Source: an uncultured Pseudoruegeria sp. (lineage in GTDB: Bacteria > Pseudomonadota > Alphaproteobacteria > Rhodobacterales > Rhodobacteraceae). Taken from it: a stretch of DNA of 64,000 bases. Positions 8,873 through 17,346 of the stretch are shown here, one piece after another. The stretch is taken from NCBI GenBank assembly GCA_947498155.1, contig CANMJD010000003.1, positions 433,430 through 497,429 of the forward strand, in the 5' to 3' direction. How positions within the stretch are numbered: the stretch's first letter is position 1; the number at the start of each line of letters is the position of its first letter. The notes below the pieces were generated by a model, which had not been told where the DNA came from, searched no databases, and saw only the letters and a program-made list of their open reading frames with translations. The position numbers and the translations under genes are program-made.

Positions 8873-9709
8873 TTAGAACTCAGCGCCGTCTTCGATGCGG
8901 TACTTCTGTTCTTTATCAATCATCGCGACCAAGCGAATGATGCAGCCATCACCTCGATCCCAATTCCAGGGAAAGAACGCAAAGGTACAGCGTTTGCCAG
9001 TGACGGCATCCAGATCCCCACCCACATTTTCGATGCCCAGAATACCGTTACTGAACAGAATGTTGTGGCAAGGTTCCCATTCTGGGAAGTCATCTTTCCA
9101 ATCGCGACCACCGGACCATTCTTTGTATTCCTGCTCTAGATGCGGCAGCAGGGGACCGTTACGCTGCGGGCCAATTGCAGTGGCCAGCGGGTGATCATTT
9201 GCCTGCGTGTCATGGCCAACAACCTTAACGCCTTTCTCAACCATCCATTCCGCCGCAGAGGGAACAAAACCGGGGCAATAGGCGAAATAATCACCATCTT
9301 CATATTGCTTGTGCCAGCCGGTGTTGATGATCAGCACATCGCCAGGACGGATTGCATCCCCACAGGCTTTTTCCAGATCTTCGCCTGTAATCGGTTCCCA
9401 TTTATCCTTTGGGATCGAAACTACGATACCTGAGCCAAAGAAATGCGGCAGCGGCACTTCGTCAATGAAGGGTGTGCCCTGCACAACATGCGCAGGGGCA
9501 TCAATGTGAGTAGTGGCATGCATGGTGGTGGTAATGCGCTGACTTAGAACGCCGGATTTCGCCATGTAATGTATGCGTTCGATTTTTGCATCCTGAAAGT
9601 AAGGCCAGTTCGGATGTTGATAACCAAAGCGATGGCTCAGATTATAAAACTCCAGCCCCATGTCGTTTTCGGTGTTCGCTTGGAACTCGATGCCGCGGAT
9701 TTTGACCAC
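8873..9709 (-). CDS. Cyclase-family (kynurenine formamidase-like) metal hydrolase
   Basis: Member of the cyclase family, which includes bacterial kynurenine formamidase and isatin hydrolase. These are metal-dependent enzymes that hydrolyse amides or cyclic amides/imides. The metal motif reads HATTHIDAPAH (His64, His68, Asp70, His74 from the GTG start); the family consensus is HxGTHxDxPxH, so a Thr replaces Gly. The length of 278 is slightly above normal. The start is GTG at 9709 with AGAGGAG nine bases upstream; an alternative ATG at 9661 lacks a binding site. It is the first gene of the operon, opposite the IclR gene. It may open a cyclic or amide substrate before oxidation. Confidence 0.83.
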   Translation of the reverse strand: MVKIRGIEFQANTENDMGLEFYNLSHRFGYQHPNWPYFQDAKIERIHYMAKSGVLSQRITTTMHATTHIDAPAHVVQGTPFIDEVPLPHFFGSGIVVSIPKDKWEPITGEDLEKACGDAIRPGDVLIINTGWHKQYEDGDYFAYCPGFVPSAAEWMVEKGVKVVGHDTQANDHPLATAIGPQRNGPLLPHLEQEYKEWSGGRDWKDDFPEWEPCHNILFSNGILGIENVGGDLDAVTGKRCTFAFFPWNWDRGDGCIIRLVAMIDKEQKYRIEDGAEF

Positions 9710-9728
9710 TGAGCAAATCTCCTCTGTT

Positions 9729-9760
9729 CGCCGGACATCCGGCGGTTTTTGTAGAACAAA
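9729..9760. promoter_or_regulatory. Two adjacent palindromes in the divergent promoter region
   Basis: CGCCGGA-CA-TCCGGCG (9729-9744) is followed directly by TTTGT-AGA-ACAAA (9748-9760), just upstream of the cyclase gene's ribosome-binding site. On the plus strand the first one followed by GTTTTT also looks like a terminator, but nothing upstream needs one, so operators or a leader hairpin are more likely. Confidence 0.35.
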
Positions 9761-9836
9761 TTGTCAAGGGGGATCCTCCCACCTGTCCCGCATGATGATG
9801 CAGATGCACCGCAATGCGGTCAAGAAGAAAATCGCG

Positions 9837-9858
9837 ATGCGGAACAATTGCACCGTAT
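9837..9858. promoter_or_regulatory. Candidate IclR operator
   Basis: Imperfect inverted repeat ATGCGG ... CCGTAT around a central CAATTG; 8 of 11 base pairs match. It lies about 70 bases before the IclR start in the divergent intergenic region, where an autoregulating IclR protein would be expected to bind. Confidence 0.3.
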
Positions 9859-9926
9859 TGCGATACACTCGGAAATGAGCTACAGTGAATGAAATCCTCC
9901 GAAACCCCATCCAGAAGGGCGTCCAA

Positions 9927-10682
9927 ATGGCCGAAACAAAAGAAAAAACCGCAAAGTCAGGAATTCAGGTCATCTCTCGGGCGGCGGCGATCCTTCGCGT
10001 TTTAAAGGAAACCCAAGATGGCATGAGTCTCGGCCAAATTGCCGAACGGGTTGATTTGCCCCGCTCCACGGTACAGAGAATCACAGGTGCATTAATGGCA
10101 GAGAGCTTCATCATTAGCGATGAACAAGGGCGCGGATTACGGCTAGGACCAGAGCTCAGCGCGCTCGCCGGGGCAGCACAGTTCAATATCGTGGAACATT
10201 GTCGCCTGTTGCTCACCGAGCTAACCCAGAAAACCGGGGAAACTGCAGATCTTTCGGTCATGCGCGGTGTTGGCATGGTGTTTCTTGATCAGGTGCCCGG
10301 CACCCATCGCCTGACGACCGTATCCCGTGTCGGAGAGGTTTTCCCGCTGACAACCACCGCCAATGGCCAATCCTGTCTGGCCCAGATGCCCGAAAGCGCA
10401 GCGAAAAGGCTGATCTCTCAAGAATGGGAACGCACAGGTGCGGGCGGGAATATGGCCTCCTTTCTACAAAGGCTTTCCACCATCCGGAAAACCGGCCTTG
10501 CCTATGATCTGGATGAACATTCCCAAGGCATATCTGCGGTTGGATTTTCGTTCAGGGATTGGGGCGGTGAACTGCATTCCATATCCTTACCGGTGCCAAC
10601 AACCAGATTTGCCGCGGTCCGCGAAATCGTCGAAGAATCCCTAAGGGAAACCGCAGCCAACATCGAGAGAAGCTTTCAGTAA
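9927..10682 (+). CDS. IclR-family transcriptional regulator
   Basis: DNA-binding regulator, 251 residues from the ATG at 9927, which has AGAAGG eight bases upstream; a longer in-frame start at 9885 has no such site. The N-terminal winged helix is about residues 12-75 (GQIAERVDLPRSTVQRITGAL), followed by the IclR effector-binding domain (SVMRGVGMVFLDQVPGTHRL onwards). It is divergent from the ten-gene operon, so it is the likely local regulator, responding to a pathway intermediate. Confidence 0.9.
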   Translation: MAETKEKTAKSGIQVISRAAAILRVLKETQDGMSLGQIAERVDLPRSTVQRITGALMAESFIISDEQGRGLRLGPELSALAGAAQFNIVEHCRLLLTELTQKTGETADLSVMRGVGMVFLDQVPGTHRLTTVSRVGEVFPLTTTANGQSCLAQMPESAAKRLISQEWERTGAGGNMASFLQRLSTIRKTGLAYDLDEHSQGISAVGFSFRDWGGELHSISLPVPTTRFAAVREIVEESLRETAANIERSFQ

Positions 10683-11062
10683 GCCCCCATTTAGGAGACC
10701 GGAAGGTTTGGCAAGGACGCGGATCGGAGCCATGGAAGCAATGCATAAACAATGCCATTTAGCCTCCCTCAATGACGTGGCCTGCTTTTATAATTAGGAC
10801 AACAGAGGACCTGATCCTGATACAGATTTCCGAAAGTTGCATCTGTCGAGGCCTTGGCCACGCCAGACCGCATAACGGCGGTTACCTCTGGAGCGTTCTG
10901 ACGAACACCGTCTGGCAGCGCTCTTGATCGACCGGACTCACCAGAATGAACGATCAAGCGCGCTGCGCGGCAGGGTATTTCCTAGATTAAGTCTCAAGAG
11001 TAACGACCGCGCGGTTGCGGCGCCTTTGAAAGACGCAGGTTGGCAAGTGAATGCCAGACCAG
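10683..11062. other. Intergenic region without recognisable gene
   Basis: 380 bases between the IclR gene and the convergent small ORF. Short open frames here (for example 10769-10957 minus) have no ribosome-binding site or family resemblance. A partial inverted repeat, CTTGATCG ... CGATCAAG, lies near 10922-10960. I see no clear terminator or promoter. Confidence 0.4.
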
Positions 11063-11377
11063 TTAATGTGTTTCCAAAGAAACGTGCACGTCCATTTCTG
11101 CGTTGGGATCAAAATCGCTCAGATCCATTACCGCAAAAAAAGCCGCACAAGCGGGGGAGTCCATTTCTTTTTTAACCACATCCACATAATCTTCGTGGCT
11201 GCGAAACTGCACAATATCCAGATAGGTGCCGTCAGGTTTGCGGACCAGCTCCCGCCGCAGAACACCCGGTTCATGCGCAACAAATTCTTCCTGAAAGATT
11301 TTGGACGCGGCCTGTAAATCTGCCTCGGTTTTGCCATTGGCAAGCTTGATGGGGGCCAGAACGGTGACTGGTGTCAT
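11063..11377 (-). CDS. Small dimeric alpha/beta-barrel (ABM-like) protein
   Basis: 104-residue protein with the look of an antibiotic-biosynthesis-monooxygenase-like ferredoxin-fold domain: a beta strand MTPVTVLAPIKL, a helix ending in HEPGVLRRELVRK, then GTYLDIVQFRSHEDY. No active-site assignment is possible. The start ATG at 11377 has GGAGA upstream. It is divergent from the WYL regulator across 72 bases that contain the palindrome TGACGTGTCA (11394-11403), so it may be that regulator's target. Confidence 0.6.
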   Translation of the reverse strand: MTPVTVLAPIKLANGKTEADLQAASKIFQEEFVAHEPGVLRRELVRKPDGTYLDIVQFRSHEDYVDVVKKEMDSPACAAFFAVMDLSDFDPNAEMDVHVSLETH

Positions 11378-11449
11378 GACATTTCTCCTTGTTTGACGTG
11401 TCAGGCCGGTTCTATTGATAAATAAGACATTTTATGGCACATTTGATCC

Positions 11450-12184
11450 ATGGCACGGGCAAAAACAAATGACAGGTTAAAGCGGCTGGAGCAGTTGGCC
11501 GTACAGCTGAAGCAGGACGGGTTGTGCACGGTCAAAGACCTCGCTCAGGCACATCAGGTCAGTGAAAGAACAATCGCGCGGGATCTTATCCTGATGCGTG
11601 AACAGGGAATGCCAATCGATGCGGATCGCGGGCGCGGCGGCGGCGTCCGTCTCGACAGCAACTGGGGGGTCGGGCGGCTGAACCTGAGCTATGCGGAAGC
11701 CGTTGACCTGCTGATTAGCATCGCGGTTGCAGAACAGATGCAGTCCCCTATTTTCATGGCGAATATGGGAGCGATCAGACGTCAGCTGGTGGCGTCTTTT
11801 TCGGCCAAGAAACGCCAAGCCGTCGATGGTTTGAAATCGCGCGTACTGATTGGCACCACAGCGTCAACCTTTGTTCAAAACAGCCTGTCCCCCCCGCCAC
11901 AGCGGGTGGTCCAAACTGTCCACCAAGCCTTTATTGAGCGGTCCACTGTGGTCCTCCGTTACAAAGACGAGAGCGGTAAATCCTCATCGCGTGAGATCGA
12001 GCCGCACTACCTTTTGCTGAATTATCCGGTTTGGTATATTATCGCCTTTGATCACCTGCGCGACGCCCCCCGTACCTTTAGATTTGACCGTATTTTGTCG
12101 GCAACCCATGGTGATGCGCGGTTTCAGCTTCTGCCAAAATCCCACTTTCAAAACGCCTTTGACGGCAACGCCCCATTGATTTAG
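11450..12184 (+). CDS. HTH-WYL (YafY-type) transcriptional regulator
   Basis: 244-residue regulator. The N-terminal HTH_11/DeoR-like winged helix spans about residues 5-65 (VKDLAQAHQVSERTIARDLILMREQG). The C-terminal WYL domain is recognised from PHYLLLNYPVWYIIAFDHLRD followed by RTFRFDRI, where the name motif reads WYI. Such domains sense ligands, possibly nucleotides or nucleic acids. The likely target is the divergent ABM-like gene. Confidence 0.82.
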   Translation: MARAKTNDRLKRLEQLAVQLKQDGLCTVKDLAQAHQVSERTIARDLILMREQGMPIDADRGRGGGVRLDSNWGVGRLNLSYAEAVDLLISIAVAEQMQSPIFMANMGAIRRQLVASFSAKKRQAVDGLKSRVLIGTTASTFVQNSLSPPPQRVVQTVHQAFIERSTVVLRYKDESGKSSSREIEPHYLLLNYPVWYIIAFDHLRDAPRTFRFDRILSATHGDARFQLLPKSHFQNAFDGNAPLI

Positions 12185-12251
12185 CCGCGCGGTCCCGCCC
12201 CCACAGGCAGGAATAGCAAAAAGCTGACCGCTCGCTTTGCCGGTGCGGTGT

Positions 12252-12731
12252 TCAATCCGATGCGGCATCCAGACACGATGGCCCCCAATCGGATTCCAGC
12301 GCACGGCGCATGGTCTGAACTGATTCCGGCGTGATCCGCTGAGCCAGCTCTTGCTCAACCTGCTCTAACACCCGGCGCGCATCATTTGCGAACTGGTTGC
12401 CCTTCTCTGTCATCACAATGATCTTTTGATTGCGGCGTACAGAGTCCTGTTCCAACTGCAAAAAACCCATTTTCTGAAGCTCGGTCGTGGTGCGATATAT
12501 CGCCTGTCGGGATATCCCCATTTGCAGAGCAACCGCGCTGGCATAGGTCGAGCCGCATTGCAAATTCGCAAAGAGGTTGATCTGGGCTTCGGTCAGACCG
12601 TCATAGCCAAGATCGGTAAGCGCATTCAGCACGCTGAACGCATACCATCGGGACGCTTGCTGGAACAAAAGATTCAATGGCGCGGGCGGCGTTGTTTTGA
12701 GGGCATACTTTGTAAACATTGTTGACGTCAC
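12252..12731 (-). CDS. MarR-family transcriptional regulator
   Basis: 159-residue winged-helix regulator with the MarR layout: helix 1-2 QQASRWYAFSVLNAL, recognition region SAVALQMGISRQAIYRTTTELQKMGFLQLEQD, wing RRNQKIIVMTEKG, and a C-terminal dimerisation helix. The start chosen is GTG at 12731, because AGGAG lies seven bases upstream; the ATG at 12737 is only one base from that site. It is divergent from the membrane-protein gene across a palindrome at 12747-12765 and probably represses both. It converges on the WYL gene. Confidence 0.85.
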   Translation of the reverse strand: MTSTMFTKYALKTTPPAPLNLLFQQASRWYAFSVLNALTDLGYDGLTEAQINLFANLQCGSTYASAVALQMGISRQAIYRTTTELQKMGFLQLEQDSVRRNQKIIVMTEKGNQFANDARRVLEQVEQELAQRITPESVQTMRRALESDWGPSCLDAASD

Positions 12732-12746
12732 GCGCATTCTCCTACA

Positions 12747-12765
12747 TTGTAAACGTAGCTTACAA
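12747..12765. promoter_or_regulatory. Probable MarR operator
   Basis: TTGTAA-N7-TTACAA inverted repeat between the MarR gene and the divergent membrane-protein gene. The core GTAAACGTAGCTTAC (12749-12763) matches 12 of 15 positions of a palindrome in front of the SPFH gene at 44301-44315. Confidence 0.55.
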
Positions 12766-12778
12766 ACAGGAAGGTCTG

Positions 12779-13552
12779 ATGACCAGTCTCAAAACAGTTC
12801 TGCGCCTGAACGCGCTAAGTTGTCTCTTCTTTGGTGCAATGTTCGTTTTCGCCCCCAAATCCGTGCCCGCCGCCCTTGGGCATGTCCCGTCCGGGGTGCT
12901 GGTGACGCTGGGCGTTGTGCTGCTGTTAAATGGTGCGCATCTCATTCTTGCTGCGCAGCGGCGCAAACCGTGGGTGGTTGAAATCATCTGGTTCACCCTC
13001 GGAGACCTTGCCTGGTGGCTGATGACCATGGGCATCGTCGCTTCGGGTTTCTGGATCACAACGCCGTTTGGTCTTTGGGCGGCAATAATCGTTGCTACTA
13101 TCGTCGCTGTCCTTGGCGTTCTGCAGATGTGGGCGCTTGGCACAGGATCATCGGATCGCAGCAGCCGCGCGCATTTCGCCGCAATTGTAACCTCTTGGCT
13201 GGCCCTGCCCCATTGGGTGAAACTCTGGCTGGCGCTGTTAAACGGAGTCTTCTTCTGGGTGATAATCTTTGCGCCGGAAACGCTTTCGCGTATGACCCTG
13301 ATTGCCTTTGTCGCGACGGGTCCGTTGTTGATGGCACAGCTCGCCCATGATGGCGGGTTGCGCCGCATTCTGGGGCTGTCGCATCTGGTGCCGTGGGGGC
13401 CATTCCTGATCTGGCTGCCGCTGCAGACCAGTGCAGAGACACTCATCTATACCGTGCCCCTGTTCATCGTGGTCTTGATCTGTCTGGCCTTTGACGTGGT
13501 CGATATGATCCTGTTCTGGCGCGGGGATCGAAAGGTCTTTGGCACGGGTTAA
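12779..13552 (+). CDS. Polytopic membrane protein of unknown function
   Basis: 257-residue integral membrane protein. The ATG at 12779 follows AGGAAGG. There are about seven or eight hydrophobic segments: two in the first 60 residues, two around 75-125, and the rest after 150. An N-terminal half with SCLFFGAMFVFAPKSVPAALG is reminiscent of small four-helix membrane domains, but I cannot name the family. It is divergent from the MarR gene and so probably under its control, as is common for MarR-regulated membrane proteins. No catalytic motif is visible. Confidence 0.6.
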   Translation: MTSLKTVLRLNALSCLFFGAMFVFAPKSVPAALGHVPSGVLVTLGVVLLLNGAHLILAAQRRKPWVVEIIWFTLGDLAWWLMTMGIVASGFWITTPFGLWAAIIVATIVAVLGVLQMWALGTGSSDRSSRAHFAAIVTSWLALPHWVKLWLALLNGVFFWVIIFAPETLSRMTLIAFVATGPLLMAQLAHDGGLRRILGLSHLVPWGPFLIWLPLQTSAETLIYTVPLFIVVLICLAFDVVDMILFWRGDRKVFGTG

Positions 13553-13601
13553 AACCGGCGCAGGCTGCATTCGACAAACCGGAACGACAAGGCCCCGCCT
13601 A

Positions 13602-13616
13602 CCTGCGGTCCGCAGG
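13602..13616. terminator. Hairpin between convergent genes
   Basis: CCTGCGG and CCGCAGG are separated by one base, in the 87-base gap between the membrane-protein gene and the ABC ATPase gene. No T-run follows on either side, so it is only a weak terminator candidate. Confidence 0.3.
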
Positions 13617-13639
13617 GAGCTTTGACACCCCCTAGCGGG

Positions 13640-15361
13640 TCAGCCTTTGGCGCGCAGACCGGCGATCTCTTCTTCAGACAATTGGTCCAGCCGTGGCATC
13701 AGATCAAGCAATTCACGGGTATAGGCAGTTTTCGGCGCCTCAAAGAGCGCAGAGGTTTCCTGCATCTCTACCAGTTTGCCCTGCCGCATGACCCCAACCC
13801 GATCACACATCTGCCGCACCACCGGTAGATCATGAGAAATAAACAGCATGGTCAACCCAAGGTATTCCTGCAAATCCTTAAGGATATTCAGGATTTGCGC
13901 CTGAATCGATACATCAAGCGCAGAGGTCGGTTCATCGCAAATCAGAAAGCGGGGTTGGGTGGCCAGCGCACGGGCAATCGAAATCCGTTGGCGTTGCCCG
14001 CCGGAAAACTCATGCGGATACTTGCGATGAGCATCTGAGGCCAAACCGACATGATCCAGCAGCTCCCGCACCCGTGGGGCGACCTCGGCGCGCGACAGGA
14101 TTTTGTGGTGGATCAGCGGTTCGGCAACAATATCCCCCACCGACATACGCGGGTTCAAAGAGGAATAGGGATCTTGAAAGATCATCTGGATCTGGCGGCG
14201 ATATCGGGCAAGCTCTGACGCCCCCATCGCCGACATTTTTTCACCGTCAAAGGTGATCTCACCGGCATCGATGGGCATCAGGGTTGCGATCATCCGTGCA
14301 ACGGTGGATTTACCGGAACCGGATTCCCCGACCAGCCCGAACACCTCTCCGTCTTTGATGTCAAAGCTGACCGCATCCACAGCGGTGAAATAGCGACGAC
14401 GCGAGGGCAACAAGGCGCCCTTTTGCAAAAACCGCTTGGTCAAGCCGTCCACCTGCAACAGGGTGCCGGACTCTGAAGACAAAGAACGGTCCCAGTTGCG
14501 TGACAGCTCTTCGATTTTAAAAGTGGTTTCGCGCCCGCCATAGCTCACCTGAGGGAAGCGATGCAGCTTGACTTGCGGACGCGGCACCGCCGCGATCAGG
14601 CTTTTGGTATATTCATGGGTCGGCGCCCCAAGGATCTGACGGGTCGCGCCCTGTTCAACCACTTTTCCAGAATACATCACCGTCACCTGATCGGTTGTAT
14701 CGGCGATCACGCCCATATCGTGGGTGACAAGGATCACCCCGACATTGCGCTCTCGGGCCAGCTCTTTGATCAGATCCAATACCTGTGCCTGCACGCTGAC
14801 GTCCAGTGCGGTGGTCGGCTCATCCGCGACAATGACCGAAGGTTCAGAGCAAAGCGCAAGGGCGATCACAACCCGTTGCCGCATACCGCCGGAAAACTGG
14901 TGTGGATATTGGTCAAACCGCTCTGTGGGGTTGGGAATACGCACCCGATCCAGCAGCGCAATTGCGCGTTCTTTCGCCGCCGATTGGCTTAGGCCAAGAT
15001 GCAGCTGGATGGTTTCCACCAGCTGTTCGCCAACCGTATAAAGCGGGTTGAGCGAGGTCAGCGGATCCTGAAAGATCATGGCGATCTCTTTGCCACGGAT
15101 TTTGCGCTTTTCTTCGGCATCCAGCTGATCGATGCGACGACCATTGAGCCAAACCTCACCGCTGGACACCCGCGCGGGCGGATCAAGCAGCCCGATAATC
15201 GCATTGCCGGTCATGGATTTGCCAGCACCAGATTCGCCGACGACACCGCGGATTTCCCCCGGACGAATATCGTAAGAGACATCTTCAACCGGTTTGAATA
15301 TCCCGTGGCGTGTCGGGATTTCGACGGTCAGATTACGGATCGAGAGAACGGGTTCAGACAT
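13640..15361 (-). CDS. Peptide/nickel-type ABC transporter, fused double ATPase (DppD-DppF type)
   Basis: 573-residue protein with two complete ATPase domains. The first has Walker A GESGAGKS (42-49) and FSGGMRQR; the second has Walker A GESGSGKS (345-352), FSGGQRQR and [11 protein letters not shown]. In the classical systems these are separate DppD and DppF proteins; the fusion is frequent in this family (for example GsiA). After each core comes the oligopeptide-transporter C-terminal extension ([12 protein letters not shown] in the first). The start at 15361 overlaps the permease stop by one base (TGATG). It energises import of a peptide-like solute. Confidence 0.92.
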   Translation of the reverse strand: MSEPVLSIRNLTVEIPTRHGIFKPVEDVSYDIRPGEIRGVVGESGAGKSMTGNAIIGLLDPPARVSSGEVWLNGRRIDQLDAEEKRKIRGKEIAMIFQDPLTSLNPLYTVGEQLVETIQLHLGLSQSAAKERAIALLDRVRIPNPTERFDQYPHQFSGGMRQRVVIALALCSEPSVIVADEPTTALDVSVQAQVLDLIKELARERNVGVILVTHDMGVIADTTDQVTVMYSGKVVEQGATRQILGAPTHEYTKSLIAAVPRPQVKLHRFPQVSYGGRETTFKIEELSRNWDRSLSSESGTLLQVDGLTKRFLQKGALLPSRRRYFTAVDAVSFDIKDGEVFGLVGESGSGKSTVARMIATLMPIDAGEITFDGEKMSAMGASELARYRRQIQMIFQDPYSSLNPRMSVGDIVAEPLIHHKILSRAEVAPRVRELLDHVGLASDAHRKYPHEFSGGQRQRISIARALATQPRFLICDEPTSALDVSIQAQILNILKDLQEYLGLTMLFISHDLPVVRQMCDRVGVMRQGKLVEMQETSALFEAPKTAYTRELLDLMPRLDQLSEEEIAGLRAKG

Positions 15362-16266
15362 CAGCGTAACCTCGGGTTCAGCGCATCGCGCAGCCAGTCG
15401 CCCAGCAGATTTACCGCCAGCGCAAGGGCCAGCAAAGTGCAGGCGGGAAAGAACAAAATCCACCACTCGCCAGAGAAGAGATAGCCCTGACCGATGCGGA
15501 TCAACGTGCCCAAAGACGGCTGGGTTGGTGGCGCACCGACACCCAGAAAGCTAAGGGTGGCCTCGGCAATGATCGCCAGTGCCAGTGAGATCGTGGCAAT
15601 CACCAGAACGGGAGAGAGCACGTTGGGCAGGATATGGCGCAGCATGATCGTCAGCGGCGAGCGCCCGATCATACGGGCTGCTGCGACATAATCCTTGGAT
15701 TTCTCAACCAGTGTTGCACCCCGCACCACCCGCGCGAATTGCACCCAATCCGACAGCCCAATGGCTAGGATCAGCACCCAAATGGCCATTTGATCGCGGT
15801 ATTCGACGGGGGTGACCCCTTTGGCGATCCCGAAAATCAGCATCGCAACAAGGATCGAGGGAAAGGTCAGCTGCACATCCGCCGCCCGCATGATGATGGT
15901 TTCGGTCCAGCCGCCGAAATAACCACTCAGCAGACCCAGAAAAATGCCAAGGATCATGGCAAACATCACCGCAGCAACGCCAACAAACAGAGAAATCCGC
16001 ATCCCGTAAAGGATGGTGGAATACACGTCTCGCCCCTGATCATCGGTGCCCAGCAAAAAGGTTTCACCCGTAAAGGCATTGGGTTCCATCGGCGGGGTAA
16101 ACCCGTTCATCAGGTTCAGGCTTGCCGGATCGAACGGGTTGGTCAGCGCGATCAACGGGGCAAAGACAGCCGCCAGCACCAAGAGCACCGTCACAAAGGC
16201 CGAGGCCATCGCCACAGGGCTGGTGCGGAAAGCGTAGAAGATATCGCTATTTAGGAAACGTCTCAT
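15361..16266 (-). CDS. Peptide-type ABC transporter permease (DppC-like)
   Basis: 301-residue inner-membrane permease. The ATG at 16266 overlaps the DppB-like stop by 4 nt. Seen: an N-terminal OppC_N-type region with the first TM segment (ASAFVTVLLVLAAVFAPL), HxLGTD-like FLLGTDDQGRDVYSTILYG, and the coupling-loop region ARMIGRSPLTIMLRHILPNVLSPVLV. About six TM segments, which is normal for DppC. Confidence 0.9.
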   Translation of the reverse strand: MRRFLNSDIFYAFRTSPVAMASAFVTVLLVLAAVFAPLIALTNPFDPASLNLMNGFTPPMEPNAFTGETFLLGTDDQGRDVYSTILYGMRISLFVGVAAVMFAMILGIFLGLLSGYFGGWTETIIMRAADVQLTFPSILVAMLIFGIAKGVTPVEYRDQMAIWVLILAIGLSDWVQFARVVRGATLVEKSKDYVAAARMIGRSPLTIMLRHILPNVLSPVLVIATISLALAIIAEATLSFLGVGAPPTQPSLGTLIRIGQGYLFSGEWWILFFPACTLLALALAVNLLGDWLRDALNPRLR

Positions 16267-17231
16267 GCGGCACCCCTTAGGCGTGGGTCGATAAAGGCAT
16301 AAAGGATGTCGACCAGCAGGTTGATGGCGACAAACATCACGGAAATCAGCATCAGGTAGGCGGCCATGACAGGGATGTCGACGAACTGGATCGCGTTGAT
16401 GAACAACAGCCCGACGCCGGGCCACTGAAAGACCGTTTCTGTGATAATGGCGAAGGCAATGATCGAACCAAGCTGCAGACCAATCACCGTAATAACAGGC
16501 ACCATTGTGTTTTTCAGCGCATGGCGGAAGTTGATCACACGGTTGCTCAGGCCTCGGGCCTTAGCAAAACGGATGTAATCCTGCCGCATGACTTCCAGCA
16601 TTTCAGAGCGCACCAGCCGCATGATCAGGGTCATTTGGTAGAGCCCCAGCGTAATGGATGGCAAAACTAAGGCTTTCAGGCCGGTGACCGTAAGAAACCC
16701 TGTACTCCAGCCGCCAATATCCACGGTCTCTCCGCGTCCGAAACTCGGAAACCAACCCAGTTCAACACTAAAGACATAAATCAACAGAATGCCGATCAGG
16801 AAGGTGGGCAAAGACACCCCGATCAGAGAGGCCGACATGATCACATGGGCCGCAACGCCATCACGCCGGATGGCGGTGAAGACCCCCAAACCGATACCCA
16901 GCACGATGGCAAAAATACTTGAAACCGCCGCAAGCTCGAGCGTGGCCGGTGCCCGTTCAAGCAAGATTTCGGCAACCGGCCGACCCTGACGGTAAGAGAT
17001 GCCAAAATTGCCCTGCACCGCTTGTTCAAGAAAGCGGACATATTGCACGACAAAGGGCTTATCCAGACCAAGCTGCTGGCGCAGGCGCTCAACATCTTCC
17101 ATGGTCCGCTCTTGCCCGAGCATATTGTCGATAGGATCACCGACAAAAGTGAACATCGAAAAGGCCACAAGCCCCGTGATCAACAGCACGAGGACCGATT
17201 GTCCGACACGTTTAGCGATGAAGGAGAACAC
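16263..17231 (-). CDS. Peptide-type ABC transporter permease (DppB-like)
   Basis: 322-residue permease. The GTG at 17231 is chosen because AAGGG lies seven bases upstream and FSFIAKRVGQSVLVLL is a typical DppB N-terminus; longer in-frame starts look unlikely. Seen: FVGDPIDNMLGQERTMEDVERLRQ, a long periplasmic segment usual for DppB, and the coupling region RGLSNRVINFRHALKNTMVPV. It pairs with the DppC-like subunit. Confidence 0.9.
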   Translation of the reverse strand: MFSFIAKRVGQSVLVLLITGLVAFSMFTFVGDPIDNMLGQERTMEDVERLRQQLGLDKPFVVQYVRFLEQAVQGNFGISYRQGRPVAEILLERAPATLELAAVSSIFAIVLGIGLGVFTAIRRDGVAAHVIMSASLIGVSLPTFLIGILLIYVFSVELGWFPSFGRGETVDIGGWSTGFLTVTGLKALVLPSITLGLYQMTLIMRLVRSEMLEVMRQDYIRFAKARGLSNRVINFRHALKNTMVPVITVIGLQLGSIIAFAIITETVFQWPGVGLLFINAIQFVDIPVMAAYLMLISVMFVAINLLVDILYAFIDPRLRGAA

Positions 17232-17328
17232 AGGATCACCCTTTGGAAACCGCTCCGAAACGGACGCTTGAACTGCCTTGCGGTGCAAGGTCTGTCAATC
17301 GCCGCAGCGAAGCGGGTTACGTTGTTAT

Positions 17329-17343
17329 GGCGGCTTTACCGCC
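17329..17343 (-). terminator. Small hairpin between binding-protein and permease genes
   Basis: GGCGG-CTTTA-CCGCC directly after the binding-protein stop, without a U-run. Such hairpins often protect upstream binding-protein mRNA from 3' decay; weak evidence. Confidence 0.25.
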
Positions 17344-17346
17344 GCT

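Noticed and set aside
9729..9750. Hairpin plus T-run read as a plus-strand terminator
   Set aside because: Nothing transcribed from the left on the plus strand ends here, and the site is in the leader of the minus-strand cyclase gene; recorded as a palindrome instead.
10769..10957. 62-codon minus-strand frame and a possible transposon remnant
   Set aside because: No transposase motif or terminal repeats could be seen; the composition does not support a gene.
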